Below, piece by piece: positions 1 to 12,360 of a stretch of 64,000 nucleotides of DNA. Within the stretch, counting starts at the first letter, position 1. Each line of letters starts with the position of its first letter. Source of the DNA: Bimastos eiseni. Its lineage: Eukaryota; Annelida; Clitellata; Crassiclitellata; Lumbricidae. Position numbers and translations under genes: made by a program. The stretch spans positions 39,921,715 to 39,985,714 of the forward strand of contig OY365811.1 in NCBI GenBank assembly GCA_959347315.1, in the 5' to 3' direction. The notes beneath the pieces were generated by a model. The model was not told where the DNA came from. It saw only the letters and a list, made by a program, of their open reading frames with translations, and did not search any database.

Positions 1-1839
1 ATTGCAAAGACTTAAATTAAGATCGAAATGAAATTAGCAAGTCATAACCACCTCCTTGTACAGATACAAATGACAGCAACAAGTCTTAAGGGGTCAATAC
101 ATAACTTCACGACCTTCATGAGCTGACATAACGAAAAACAGTGCGTAATTATGGTTTTTCAATTAAATACATAAATAGGCTGATTACACAGAGGTAATCA
201 TGCCTCACTCATGCAAAAAGGGGATTTCATTTGGGATTATGTCCTGTAATATAACCTTAAGGAATTTTGAGGTCTCAGCATACAACCACCCACGTCTAGT
301 GACATGTGGACCAGACATTCCAATATCTGTCGTGACACCTTAGAAATATGTCACATTACAAATTTCTTGTAAACAGCTCTGGTCTAACAGGATCGAAAAT
401 TTAAAACAGACACGCAACTTAGTGATGTGATAGATGTTAGAACATTGAGTTATTAAAACAACAAATACATGTATGTAAGTTATTTATGAATTGATGGGTA
501 CATGACATGTATGCATTATTTTATCCAAAAAAAATATTTTTTAAACGAGTTATTTTTAGCTATTTGCAGGTGTAATATTTGCCGAGGCGAATACTTCCAA
601 ATAGTCAAAATATTCGGACGAGGCGAATGTCCAAGGCGATTTCCGGTTATGCCCTGATTTAACATCATGTACTCCAGCTCAAAGAGTACCTATGAGTAGA
701 GTTATTGAAGAGGCGCTATATCAAGTTCAATGATTCATTCATGTACGTATGAAAACACTTAATATATATCCCAATCCCGTTCTCAATTAACAGTTAGTAT
801 TAATAGTGCCAGTCCCAAACCTTGCAAAGGGGGAGGGCTTTTGGGAGCAGAACCCTTGCAAGCTACCCATCCTTTGGACAGATGGAAAATCATTGTGGAC
901 TGGCATAAATTCTGCATGAATGGGATTGCATCATCATTATCTTTGAGAAATCATTTGTGTTCAATGTGATATCACATATCATCCATTGATTCCATCAACA
1001 CAAGTTAACAGATCTGTTGCTTGGATCATTGTTTGCAAAGCAAAGTTTATAAATGTGATCAAAGCCCATAGGAAATTCAGTGTAGTGTGACGGCATTGCG
1101 GTAGGACTGGTACGGTCGTGACTTTGGTCGTTTGCGACTTGGGTCGATTGCGATTTCGTAAGCGTCTGGATGCCCTGCTCATTTTTTCTCTCTACGGACC
1201 TGCAACCTGGGAGTCATAAGATGTCATTAAACAGTGGACCTACTTAATATCTGAGGTATGAATAGCCAGATGTCTGCTGAAGGGCTCTTCAACCACAAAC
1301 ATTAAAAGCCATTGAGAAACAGTGAGTGTTGAGGCAGTTCTCAACACCTGAATGATGAGTATACAGTGTACACCAAAATGCAATTAAAACCAATCCCTCA
1401 AAAGATAGCCTAGCCATTGCAGGGCTAAAGCAGCGGTGCAGAAACTTTCTTTGGTCAAGGCCACAAATCAATTTCTTGAATCATTTGGGGCCAGATAAGT
1501 ACGACAGCACAACTCACACACAACAAATGCACGCCGAACTTTACGGAATTGACGTGCACAGAAAAACACACATAAAAGTAAACATAAAAGAGTTACAAAG
1601 AAAGGGGACTCATAGTACTTTGATATGACTAAAATACTGATAGCATGAAAGTTGGAAAAGTAAACAGATGTCCAATAACTTGCATCTGCTATTCAGAACT
1701 GAATTTCAAGTAAATGCAGATGACCTAGCAGGGTAAAGAATTTGTACAAGCAGATACTTGCAGAAAACAATCTGGAGATCCTCTTCAAAGAATATTTTAC
1801 TCAGAAATGGCCAATGTGTATTCTGGCTTATGTTATTTT
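1..1839. other. Upstream DNA without a recognisable gene
   Basis: AT-rich sequence with only short open frames that match nothing I recognise. Positions 512-656 are a partial copy (right half) of the TAGGGCATAAC repeat family described at 1840-2523. No promoter, CpG-rich start region or splice-site pair could be supported. Confidence 0.5.
512..656 (-). repeat. Partial TAGGGCATAAC-family repeat
   Basis: From about 512 to 656 the sequence aligns closely with 2385-2522. Both share the stretch beginning ttttagctatttgcaggtg, the gaggcgaatacttccaaatag block and the terminal ccggttatgccct. The left terminus (agggcataac) is not visible upstream, so this copy is 5'-truncated. Confidence 0.7.
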
Positions 1840-2523
1840 TAGGGCATAACCGAGTAGACGATTTACACTGAGTACCGAATCTGAGTATTTGGATGCACTA
1901 TTTGCCGGATCAGGGTACAAACCAAATAGTAGCTGCAAATCTGGCAGCAAGTACCATCCTTAGGCAAACCATAGTTAACCTGCCACATGCACAACCATGG
2001 AGAACCCCAAGAACTATCTAAAGTCAATGCAGAGTCTACAGCAATATCCTTCATAAAGCGTATCGTCGCACTCTAGGCTATAACAATATATTTATTATTT
2101 AATAATTTTATTTATGAAAAAATTTAAAACCTTGTTATAAAATTTGAAGTATGAAGTTATCAACGACGTCTTTCTTCTCTAATGTTTACTGGAAGGTGGG
2201 TGTAGCCAATTCAAACGAGAAAATTACTGATTTGGTTGCCACCTGGGGAATGCGACCAAAAGAAATTAAAATATATAAATTAACATCATTATTTTAAAGA
2301 AAAATCAATGGAATTCTTGTTAAATAAATCAATAACTTTTAAGTATATAAGTTTGTCCTAAATTTATTTGATGAAAAAATATTATTTTATCCAAAAAATT
2401 AATTTTATCAAAAAGAGTTCTTTTTAGCTATTTGCAGGTGTAATATTTGCCGAGGCGAATACTTCCAAATAGTTCAACATTCGGCCGAGGTGAATGTTGG
2501 AGGCGATTTCCGGTTATGCCCTA
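1840..2523. mobile_element. Non-autonomous hAT-like element, TAGGGCATAAC family
   Basis: The segment begins TAGGGCATAACCG and ends CGGTTATGCCCTA, a 13-bp terminal inverted repeat. The flanks gttatttt (1832-1839) and gttattat (2524-2531) match at 7 of 8 positions, as expected for the 8-bp target duplication of hAT transposons. There is no transposase frame, so it would depend on a helper. Related copies lie at 512-656, 14300-15452 and 15863-16099. The hAT assignment rests on duplication length only. Confidence 0.65.
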
Positions 2524-5500
2524 GTTATTATTGACTATTTCGTCCATACGTATTTTAACGTATTTAATCATTTCGTTGACTATATTGTGTATTTCAGCAT
2601 TGCACGCATGCATTTCATATTGGTGGATTTGACGTGAATAGATGTCCAACTGTAGCTTAAATGAAGCGGGGATGGATGAAAAGAAGACTGTGTTGTAAGT
2701 AGAAGCTGGACATTTCTGATGTAAAGAAATATCATCAAATGATGGCTGGATCGATGAAAAGGATCACATGCTTAAATAAAAGCTGGATCGATGAGAGAAT
2801 GCCACTTAGATGTAAGCAGGAATGATGAAAAGAAAGACGCCTACATGGAAGCTAGATCGATGAATAGAATCATGTGCTAAAGTAGAAGCTGGATTGATGA
2901 AAAGAATTATGCTGGTTTAGGACAGTTCAGCATTTTTCTTTAGGGCATTGCTTGCAGTAATGTCAAAAAAAAAAATGCTATATGTTTTTGATCAAAATTT
3001 TTAAAATAAAATACGTTAAAATACACATTTACCTTAGACATCGATTGTGTGATTGTAGTAACTCATTTTCTATGCTGGGGTGGCAATAACATGACATGTG
3101 TGCCCAAAGTAACACATTTTCTATATAAAGGGCTATATTCTAACACCTTTCTTAAAGCATATTTGAATTGTTGTCTTTTCTTTCATTTGCATCAGTAAAA
3201 ACCACATGAGGAAAATAATTATGAACTGGGTAAAACTGTGAGCGGCCCAAGGGTACCTTTTCATATGATTCAGCGGCACCATTAGCACACGACTCTAGCA
3301 CGATTGGTCAACGAACTGATCGTCAAGGGGACTGTTGATAAGGGTCCTTTTGTCAAAAGCACAGTTGATCAGTCACATGTACTGTTGGTGTTGGGGAATA
3401 TGGAAGAGCGAATGTGCTAATATATTTTTGTGCTAAATATTACACATTTGTCTCACAATTAGGTACCTTTGTGTTTAAACTATATTTGACTACTATTGAT
3501 AGAAATTTCTACATTAAGGTGTATTATTATGAGGAATAGCAATGCCTATCTAATTTTAGATTTATTTTATTGATTGATTAATATAAACTATGAACTTTAT
3601 AACACTTCACCTGTTTATGTAAATATTATTTGATCAACCTCATTGATTGCATTATAAACTAAAACTTTATAAAACGTCACCATTTTACGAAAATATTTAT
3701 TGAATAACCATATTGTTTACTTGACAACGGACGATTGTATCAACCATCCTTTTGACAAAAGGACTCAATTGTCCACTCGAGGAACAGTCAACTTGACCAA
3801 TGGTCCGTGATTGGTCCGTTGACCAAACGTCCGCATACCGGATACATAACCCTAAAAAACGTGCGCCACCCCGTTCTATTTATCATCTCTTCCTTCCACT
3901 GTAATTTGATTCCAGGAAGTAGAGGGTGAAAACGTCAATCGCAGATCAAACTCTCTAAATCAAACATAAAAGTCCAGAAAATGATTAGTTTATTGAATTG
4001 TAAGTGAAATTGCTAACCGTCCAAGATTCTGGTCGATGTTAATCCGTACCCGCTGCAAGTGTTTCATGAAAGTAGTCATTTTCGAAGTGGAGGTGTGAGT
4101 TAGTCGAGACACAGAAAAGCGTCTACTCTACACAACGTCACCTAAGAATAATTCAGGATTCGCAAAATAGGGCATTCGATGATTCCAAACGTGGAGTCGT
4201 TCAATGAAACATTGTCTTCCGTCAACTTTGCTAAAAACAATAACCTTTAGAGACGGGAGAACGTCAACTTAATTTTTCTGCAAAGACTACATATACATGT
4301 CAAAACCTATTTAGATACAAAAATGCACATAGCACCATCACGCGACTGACTGAACTACAATACTCTACTCATCAACAGCGTACTCAAATCGTAATTTTAC
4401 TCTTCAAACTTCTTATTCGCCACTCAAAAGAAATCGCAGGACACCAGCACTTTGCGAGTGCTACCGCGAAACAGGGTAGTCCAGACTCCAGAGAAGGTCA
4501 AGTTTCGGCTTGCAAGAGAGCAATTTTACGGTGATCGAGTGACGATCGTGTGACGGAGTGGTGGAGGTTCGGATGTGTGAAGGTACGAGTTCTTGTAAGG
4601 AAACTAAGCATGACACCAGTTACTAAGAGTGGATATCCCGTGGGATGATAAATAGAGGAGCTTGAGGCAAATTATGGTGAATGGTTGGCGATGATGATTG
4701 GTGGAAGAATCAAAACGTTTTCAGAATTCATGAGGAGATCGTTCAAGAGACGTGGTGCATTGTTGAATATGGTTCATTTAAAATTTATTAGCTTGAAATT
4801 GTAGTGACTGGGGTCGAGAGAGACTGAGACCTCCATGGGATGATTTGATTGGATTGGCTGGATGGTAAAGAGCTCGCGTAGAAATGTAGACCAGGAGTAT
4901 AATTGTAGGCAATTGTATGGGTAGACCCTACTGGTCAGTGATATAAATTTGAAGTGGATTCACTCCTGGATTTTCAGCAAGTGCAATGATTTGAGGGTGT
5001 ATATCTATGGGTTTCAAACATGGTTTTTAAGACGATATCCGGATTGTGTATAGTAGCCTAAATAATAAATTTAGATAAGCTACTATTTTAAATTTAAATG
5101 ATACTTGAAATTGTTATTATTAGTCGCAATATAGATAAATCTGGATTTGATGCACTAAGAAATTTTTTTTAATTTAGCATATTTGTATTTTATATTGAGA
5201 ATCCAAATCCTAACCAAAAGCATTATTTACTGAAAGATATGACGTCATCAGAAAGAATTTGTCACGAAGTCAATGCTTCCTCATTATATGGCTCAGAGCT
5301 ATATATTTTCGGTTATAAATAGGTCTGATATGCCTCCTACATCCGATTTCAATCAATCTTGACAATCCTTGCTTGACAATCTAGCCCACATCTAGCCCGA
5401 CTTGTCACTGGGTCACAAAAACTACTTTCGGCATGAGGGTAGGCTATGAATGACTAGAAATCAATGCGACTAGTGACTCACAAATGAGCGGCATGCTATA

Positions 5501-5780
5501 TCTGCTATGGCCCTATATGGTTTTCTGTGGTGAATGTTATCGATGCGATCGACCTACTTAACAGTTTTCGGGATGGTTGTACGTAAGTAAGTCCCTGCAA
5601 GATATTGCCAATTGCCAAGATTGTCCAATGATCGTTTCTCGCCGCCAGAGTACTGTACGTATACGTGATTGTCCAAAGAGTGCTGTAGACCGTAGGCTAC
5701 TAGAATATATCCGCCGCTATTCGCGCAAGTGTGAGGGATTTCAAACATAGCAGTCTTAGCAGAAGAAGTCATGAAATTGT
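2524..5780. other. Non-coding upstream region with a degenerate inverted repeat
   Basis: No coding frame of substance. Between 2660 and 2910 a phrase like agctggatcgatgaaaagaa recurs about five times, a degenerate tandem repeat with a spacing of roughly 50-60 bp. About 3290-3380 and 3725-3815 are imperfect inverted repeats sharing gtccttttgtcaaaa, and may be a fold-back element. A moderately GC-rich patch at 4430-4600 shows no decisive promoter motif. Confidence 0.45.
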
Positions 5781-5784
5781 TGGT

Positions 5785-6250
5785 AAGTAAGTAAGTAAGA
5801 AAGTAAGTAAGTAAGTATATTCTTTATTGAACCAAACTGATTATCCGCACTCTGGTGTACAAAACATTTTAAAGTACAGCATTCTAATTAAATAATTGAA
5901 AAATAAGGTCCACTCTAGATTGTCTGCAGCATACATGCAGTTGTGAGGATTACCAGATCTTCTTTTAAATGGCAATACATTTATTTTAATAATACAATGG
6001 AGAGTGGTAAAACAATTATTCACAATTCGATCATCAGTGAACAGGTAAGGTGGGGCCAAACCGGTCTTGATCTTGAACATAGGAGGCAGCTCTTGTAAGA
6101 AATGCGAGCCTGGATGGGAAGCCAATGATGTTGACGTAGGGAGTGCGTAATGAGATCACGGGGGCCGAGATTTTTAACTAGGCGTGCCGCAGTATGCAGA
6201 ACAGAGATGAGCACGTGGCGCAAGATTGGATTTGGGTAGACCAGCAAGTA
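5785..6250 (-). mobile_element. 3' end of a degraded LINE (L2/CR1-like reverse transcriptase)
   Basis: Read on the minus strand, two overlapping frames give a C-terminal reverse-transcriptase signature: LHTAARLVKNLGPRDLI, then RQHHWLPIQARISYK, then, after a frameshift, KIKTGLAPPYL. In L2/CR1-clade LINEs this reads as a continuous phrase (LQNTAARL...LHWLPV..RI.FK...ALNGLAPSYL). The element ends in a (TTAC)n tail (minus strand; gtaa repeats at 5783-5815). It is 5'-truncated and frameshifted, so inactive. Similar 3' ends lie at 10893 and 57282. Confidence 0.75.
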
Positions 6251-6689
6251 CGTCCTGAGTTAAGCTACAGTAATCAATGAATTTACTATCAATAGTTTAT
6301 AAATTAATTGGACCCATCCCACCAGTGTCGACCATTGGAATGGGGCTGCACTTATATAAAAACTGTTGTAGGGTTAAGTCTACTGTCTTCTAAATAATAT
6401 TATTCTTAATATATAGCCTGAAAATTCATCGGCAACTAATCTATTGGATTTGTCGAAAACCTTATTAAAATTTCATTCTCACCTAGTTTGCTGCCTCCAC
6501 CAGTCAACTGGATCGTCTGCTGTATTCGCTCCTGTCCGTAATTCTGCTCCATCGAGTAGCGAGCGTCATTCTGCCAAAGCTTCACTGCATCACAGGTCAG
6601 GAAAGATTGCTGCAGGAAGGAATTCGAGGGAAACATCGCTAGCCCGCCATGTCAGGTGACATAGTAGCGGTGTGAGTGGTGGGGGTGCC

Positions 6690-7335
6690 ATGTTTGTCGG
6701 AGCTTTCAGTCCTGACAGCCTCGCCAGAATTGAAAGATACAAAAATAAATTAAAGGTCCTGGCAGAGAGCCTATGAAAAGTACCTGTATAGTATACTGAC
6801 GGTTAGAAGAAATGACCCTGTCAGGGATTGACGGTGCCAGAGTTGACAGAGCTGATATGCGGACGGACTAGCTGCTGCCCTCGAATACAATTCGAGAACA
6901 ACAGCTAGAGCCACATGGCAAATAACAGATTTGCGGTGTCAATGGCGTGTGTGCCATGTCTTACTGATCTTCCAGTCCTGGCAGACTCGCCAGAAATGAA
7001 AGATCCAAAAACAGATTAATGGTCCGGACAGATCATGAGAAGTATATTGACGGTCAGAAGAAATGACTATCAGGGATTGACGGTGCCAGAGCTGACATGT
7101 GGACGGACTAGCTGTTGTCCTCGAATACAATTCGAGAGCAACAACTAGAGCCGCATTCCAGATGACAGATGTCTTACGGAGCTTCCAGTCCTGACAGACT
7201 CGTCAGAAATGAAAGATCCAAAAACAGATTCAAAGTCCGGACAGATATTTAGAGCATTGGAAAGTATACTGACGGTCAGCAGAAATACCTGTCAGGGATT
7301 GACGGTGCCAGAGCTGACAGGCGGCCAGGACGGAC
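6690..7335. repeat. Three-copy tandem repeat, unit about 220-265 bp
   Basis: Three successive units start near 6690, 6955 and 7170. Each contains cttccagtcctg, tcgccagaaatgaaagat, ctgacggtcagaagaaat, tcagggattgacggtgccag and a local inverted repeat around ctcgaatacaattcgag. Divergence is moderate. No function is apparent. Confidence 0.8.
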
Positions 7336-7884
7336 GGTACCAAAACTGCCGGAGTTCTCTGACCTGTGTAATTTATCAATGCGCTGATGCTGTAGGCCCT
7401 ATAATTAATATAGGCCTAGCTCTTGAACTGAGTTTTTTAATCGATAAAACATTGCAAGGAAGCCAATGCAGACTTCTACACGTCAAAACTCTCTCAGACC
7501 TATATGTATAGACTGTTATAGCTGGTAGTAATAGTTTTAGTTCAACGACACTGTGTGATAACATATAAATCATTAGCATCGTTCCCCTCCTTTATCTAGG
7601 CTTGGGACTGGCACTGTCAGAGTGCAAACAGTGGAAGAGCTTGGATTAATTGCTAGCGTTGTCTGTTTTTGTGTAGTTCAGATGTTGTAAGAGTACTTGT
7701 TGCCGGACCATGTCCATCGATCGCTATTGGACACCAGATGCAACTCATTATAGGCCACGCCTATAGAGTAGCCCATCCGAATACTATAGATACTGGACAC
7801 CAACATCAGTAGGCCTATACCACGTTCGGTGTAGAGCAAGTCAGAGTGTTATTGCTTAACCTAGGCCTATCCTGTGTATCAGCT

Positions 7885-7886
<2 letters not shown>

Positions 7887-7947
<61 letters not shown>
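7887..7947. repeat. (TA)n microsatellite
   Basis: About 60 bp of uninterrupted alternating TA, immediately beyond the 3' end of the LINE relic that lies on the minus strand. Confidence 0.95.
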
Positions 7948-7950
<3 letters not shown>

Positions 7951-7984
7951 CATTGGTATTATTATTATGGTCTTCAATGTTAAT

Positions 7985-8935
7985 TAATGGTGATGTCGTC
8001 CGGAGTAGCCCTGCTCGTTGGGCTCCTGAGCAGCAAAAGTTCCCTTGAAAGCAACTGCGTTGTAGCGTTGAATAATCATCGAGATGCGCTGGTAGAGGAA
8101 AGTCGTCTCCCTCTGCTCCCCAGTGACGGCGCTCAGTCTGTGTCCCAGTTCTGAAAGGAAGCTTTGGCCTTCGGAATTGATGGGGCCAAAGGTTTTGAAT
8201 GCCACCGGTGTGAAGACGTACGTGGAGGCTAGCTCGGTGTATTTCTGAGTTTTCAGGTTCGCCGCCCTCTCGGCCGCAGCGCCAGCACAGCCCCGCCCCG
8301 CCCGCCATGGTATATAAATGAGTCCGTCTGGTCTTTTACCATCAGATCGGGTCAAGCCCATCGGCTCCTTGACAGTGGGGATCCCTGCACGGATTAGGCT
8401 TCTACAAATAAGGTCGTTGAGGGTCGCGTGTCTGGGCCAGCCTACTAGAAACTCCATTCCGGTGCGGTTTATGGGGCCCAGTGATTCGATGGCCACTGGC
8501 ACAACATCATGTGTGGTGGGGAGGGATGAGCACTTGATGCACTTTCGTTCTGTGGCATGTTCTGCTGCTCCACCGGCTGTTGATGCTGTCAGATGTACAT
8601 AAGAGGATGCGCATGTGTGAATGGCTGTTGCGTCCCATGCTAGGTGTCTGCCTCTCGCCCATGGGATTAATGTGGCGCCATCCGGTCTCTTGCCATCGGT
8701 GCGGATCAGTCCCGATGGTTCTCTTGAGCTCGGAATGTCCGCTTTCACGAGAGCTCTCCAGATTATTTCATTGATGGAAGAGTGTCGTGCTACTCATCCC
8801 ATTGATCTTCTGCAGACCAGATCGTGATGTCCACGTGGATCGACGCTCTCCCCGCATTGACAAGGATGCGGTGCACAGAGCACTAGTCCTAGGCGAAGTT
8901 CTGTCGCAACCCTGACCGCCTCATTGCTTTATCCC
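7985..8935 (-). mobile_element. Non-LTR retrotransposon C-terminal relic with duplicated domain
   Basis: On the minus strand this reads, from 8935 downward, a zinc-knuckle-like stretch (CAPHPCQCGESVD..GHHDLVC), one in-frame stop, then NEIIWRALVKADIPS and a domain with DGKRPDG, PWARGR, WDATAIHT and LGPIN. The phrase then recurs: NDLICRSLIRAGIP, again DGKRPDG, and a second GPINSEG followed by QRYNAVAF. This is the C-terminal end common in retroelement polyproteins of many invertebrates. Two copies of the DGKRPDG domain in one 254-codon frame imply an internal duplication or a nested insertion. No reverse-transcriptase core is present. The clade is not assigned. Confidence 0.7.
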
Positions 8936-9011
8936 AACCCACAGAACGCCAAAGGGATAGTCCAAAGCCAGTCTGCGGCGTGCGGGGAATACAATGCTCT
9001 CATTCTGGCTT

Positions 9012-9038
9012 GTTATTATTATTATTATTTACTACTAC

Positions 9039-9097
<59 letters not shown>
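9012..9097. repeat. (ATT)n microsatellite
   Basis: Trinucleotide tta/att repeat, about 85 bp, with one short (act) interruption. Confidence 0.95.
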
Positions 9098-9098
<1 letters not shown>

Positions 9099-9123
9099 AG
9101 TACTAAAGTATATATGCAGTTAT

Positions 9124-9624
9124 CAGCGGCTTTCAACGGGTGGTACGCGTACCACTGGGGTAAGCCGGCTGTTGCCAAGGTGTTACAGTAGACCTACACA
9201 AGAAAATTTTAACATTTAAAATACATGAAATACATTATGCAGAGACAGATAATAATCACAGGTTTTGAAATGCCATATTTATGCACATTTTTGTTATAGG
9301 TCTACTATAACAGCAGTATAGGCCCTAGGTATACTTACTAATATTGTTATAAAAGTTTCTTGCTATTATTCCATTCTCTGATTATCTATTCTGTGTTTGT
9401 CATAGAATTGACGTCACAGCTTCGTCAAATATTATATAAATAAAATAATTTAGCAAAATTCATTAATAATAAATTATTATAATCTATAAACAATGTTCTT
9501 ATTCCAATAATCTATTTTAATTAAATAAATTATCAAAGAACGCTTCTGTTGGGGTATACGCAAAAAAAATATTTTTTTTAGTTTGGGGTAGGCCTGCAAC
9601 AAGAAAGAAGGTTGGGAACCGCTG
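9124..9624. mobile_element. hAT-like non-autonomous element (CAGCGG termini)
   Basis: The left end reads cagcggctttcaac. The right end, reverse-complemented, reads cagcggttcccaac, a terminal inverted repeat typical of Charlie-like hAT elements. About 500 bp, AT-rich, no transposase frame. A clear 8-bp target duplication was not found, which lowers the confidence. Confidence 0.55.
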
Positions 9625-9718
9625 ACATAAGTTATCGAGTCTAAACGGACTGCAAACTATTTCAAAACCTTTCAGTAGGATTAACCTAGGTCTACAAGCC
9701 TAGGGGATAGGCCCATCC

Positions 9719-10023
9719 CAGGGGTGTAGCAAGCGGGGGGCAGAGGGGCACCTGCCCGCCCGTTTCAAAACGGGGGGGGGGGCAAAACCCTTCCAGTTTT
9801 AGTGCTCAGTGCCCCCCCCATGTGCCTCCCAAATCAGTTCTTTTTTATGTTTCTCCAATGGCTTTTTAAGATGACTTTTGTTAAGATAATTTGTGCCCCC
9901 CATTTTTCTAATTTCTGAGGGGGCAAAATTCATAAACTGGGGGCAGAAAAATGTTTGGCGCTTCGTGCAATATTTTCTTCATTATGCCCCCCTCCCACTT
10001 TTCAAAACCTTGTTACACCTCTG
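9719..10023. mobile_element. hAT-like MITE (CAGGGGTGTAGCAAG termini)
   Basis: Left end caggggtgtagcaagc; right end reverse-complements to cagaggtgtaacaagg. The flanks gcccatcc (9711-9718) and acccatcc (10024-10031) match at 7 of 8 bases, a likely 8-bp target-site duplication. The interior contains long G and C runs and no gene. Confidence 0.65.
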
Positions 10024-10890
10024 ACCCATCCGAAACATTAGCACAATGGTTAAATATTCTCCTCCTGCGGCTGATATTCTTGCGTTCAACCATCGTCCTC
10101 CTCGTGTCTCCAATCGAAGGAAGCAAATCGTCTTCCGATGGAAGCGACAAACATTATCTCTTCCGAATTCAGTAGCAAGAAACAAAATATTGTAATGTAA
10201 AGGATATAATTGTTGTGCTTAGAAGTCACCGAGTCTCGATAACTTAATTAGCCTACTTCTATATAGACAATAATTATAAAAAATTAAATAAATAAATTTA
10301 AAATGTAGACAAATACTTTTATCAACTTATTCAAATAAATTTAAATGTTAGATCTAAATTAAATTTTAAAATTAGATATAAATAGGGCCTAATATTAAAA
10401 CCTTTTCTATAAAATGTATCTTGGCGTATGCAGAAGTCACTGAGTCTCACTGGCTGAATCAAATAAAACTCAAGTATAGGTCCTAAGTCTATACATTTAT
10501 CTTGTGGCGCTGCAGAAGTTATAATGAGCCTGATTGAAGGCGTTACTTCGGAAATTCCAGCCTAAAAATCGTTAGGGCTACATCGCTCAGTTAAATTTGC
10601 AAATTTCGATTTCAAAAATCGTTGTTTGTAATAAGTTGGGTTTACCGGATGCCCTTCGACACGAAGATTCGATCGAAACATCAGATAGCGCAACAGAAAT
10701 AGAAAGAATTTCGATAAGTATCTGCACATTTTCAGAATTAGCCTACATGGAAATGAAAGCGGCGCCTTTCGTGGGCATCGGCTGTGCGGCGCAATTTACA
10801 ATGACGTCATTGGTCTGCAACTGGGCCTGAGACAATCATAATGCACGTCATTTAATTGGCCTTTAGCAAAGTTCTGGAATTTCTGAGTGC
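10024..10890. other. AT-rich non-coding stretch
   Basis: No supported gene or structured repeat. Short open frames show no recognisable protein features. Confidence 0.4.
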
Positions 10891-10892
10891 TA

Positions 10893-11110
10893 AGTATGTA
10901 AGTAAGTAAGTAAGTAAGTATATTCCTTATTTGATCAATTGTCAAGTCAAAAATTCTTTATTGTTCATCAAATCAGTTTATATTTGGAAACACAGAATCA
11001 TGAAATCTTACTAGTGATCATATAAACCATAGTTAACCAACTGTATATCCACACTCTGGTGCACGATAATTTAAGGGTATGGTATATTTTAATTAAACAG
11101 CAACTTAGCA
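10893..11110 (-). mobile_element. LINE 3'-end fragment with (TTAC)n tail
   Basis: The (gtaa)n run at 10893-10918 is followed by attccttatttgatc and, about 130 bp on, atccacactctggtgcac. This parallels the LINE end at 5785 (attctttattgaacc, then atccgcactctggtgtac). No usable coding frame remains. Confidence 0.55.
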
Positions 11111-11769
11111 CTTTATATATTTTACTCTCTGCCTGTCAAGTAACACAATCATAGGCCTACGTGGGCGTAGCCTGCGCGACTACATGCTCAACTTAGCTGA
11201 ACCCTTTCCTCTGAATTCCAAAGATGTTTGATTTATCCTTCATCTCTGCATGCTAATCCCCCACCATCATAATCTACATCAGGCTCTTTTGTCTAGGGCC
11301 TATGACCCCTCGGGCTTTTCACTCAAAACTGAAGTGTCATAGATCTCATCAAAGAATTTATAGCATACATGCAACTCTGCTTCAACTAACTGCAGTGCGA
11401 CTCATTAATGAGCCGTATACATATAAGTTGAAGCCCATATTTTCATTAATATTGCTCTCCCTTCTGAGCTCTCAAGTGCACATACGACCACACGGGCTTT
11501 CTCGAGCAAGGTTCATACACAGCAACAGTTTCGGACGATCGAGGCTCGAACTCGTACTTACTAATACTATCCGCGTTATACAACATGCATAGGCCTAATG
11601 CCGGATGCGAAGCTCAGGAATTGTCAGGCTGGTTGAGCCCCACCATGTTACCATGGAGCCTCTGCGGCCGAAAGTTCGGCTCAAAAACGCACAGAAAAAT
11701 TACTTCTGCGACCGAAAGTTCTTCGTATAGGATCTTTAGACCTTCATGTCTAAAAGCGACCCTAACCCT

Positions 11770-11945
11770 GACCCTAAACGACCCTCACGACGCATAATAC
11801 AAATTTGAGGTGTTTTCAACAGTTCGCTCATTCGCCAATGGTTGCACATGTTCAGAAGTCTTCACGGGCTAAATTTTTTATGGGTTTAGACGTAGAAGTA
11901 GAATTGTCGTTTATTTTTGGGCCTATGGTTCGGCCGCAGAAGATA
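11770..11945 (+). repeat. Dispersed repeat, inverted relative to 14100-14265
   Basis: Shared words in opposite orientation include cgaccctcacgacgcataat / atgcattgtgagggtcg and the flanking gaccgaaagttc phrase. The two copies are 2.3 kb apart and face each other. No coding potential is evident. Confidence 0.6.
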
Positions 11946-12145
11946 TCCTATTATTTAACTCTAATAGGGCACTTACACTACAGTGTGCCATGCACAGACC
12001 ACGTGGTCGGCTGAGGATAGTGCCAACACTATTTTGCATGGGGTCTGTCGTGCACCGGAGACCCCATATATATATATAGTTAGATGCGGGTCCATCGACT
12101 ATGAACTCTGATACCATCCAAGCGCAGGTACGTTGGTCGTAGACT

Positions 12146-12345
12146 CGTAGGACATGGGTCAAGGTTGAGTGAGGAACCAAAGAGGGGCTTACAATATGAG
12201 CTGATGTGTACATGGAGAGTGCACGTACAGGAGGTGACCTGCTGTATATTTTTTGCTGTCGTAGGACATGGGTCAAGGTGCAGCAAGGAACCAAAGAGGG
12301 GCCTACGATGTGTACTGAGGTGCACATGGAGAGTGCGCATTAGGT
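12146..12345. repeat. Two-copy tandem repeat, unit about 115 bp
   Basis: The phrases gtaggacatgggtcaaggt, aaggaaccaaagaggggc and gcacatggagagtgc occur twice, about 115 bp apart (around 12146-12230 and 12261-12345). The sequence between and after the units is AT-rich. Confidence 0.8.
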
Positions 12346-12360
12346 TATATATATAAGGCT

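Noticed and set aside
7376..7579. Minus-strand frame with SLHWLPCNVLSIKK
   Set aside because: It may be a small LINE scrap (HWLP word), but too short and isolated to annotate.
8318..8827. Plus-strand frames of 60-94 codons
   Set aside because: Shadows of the minus-strand retroelement domain.
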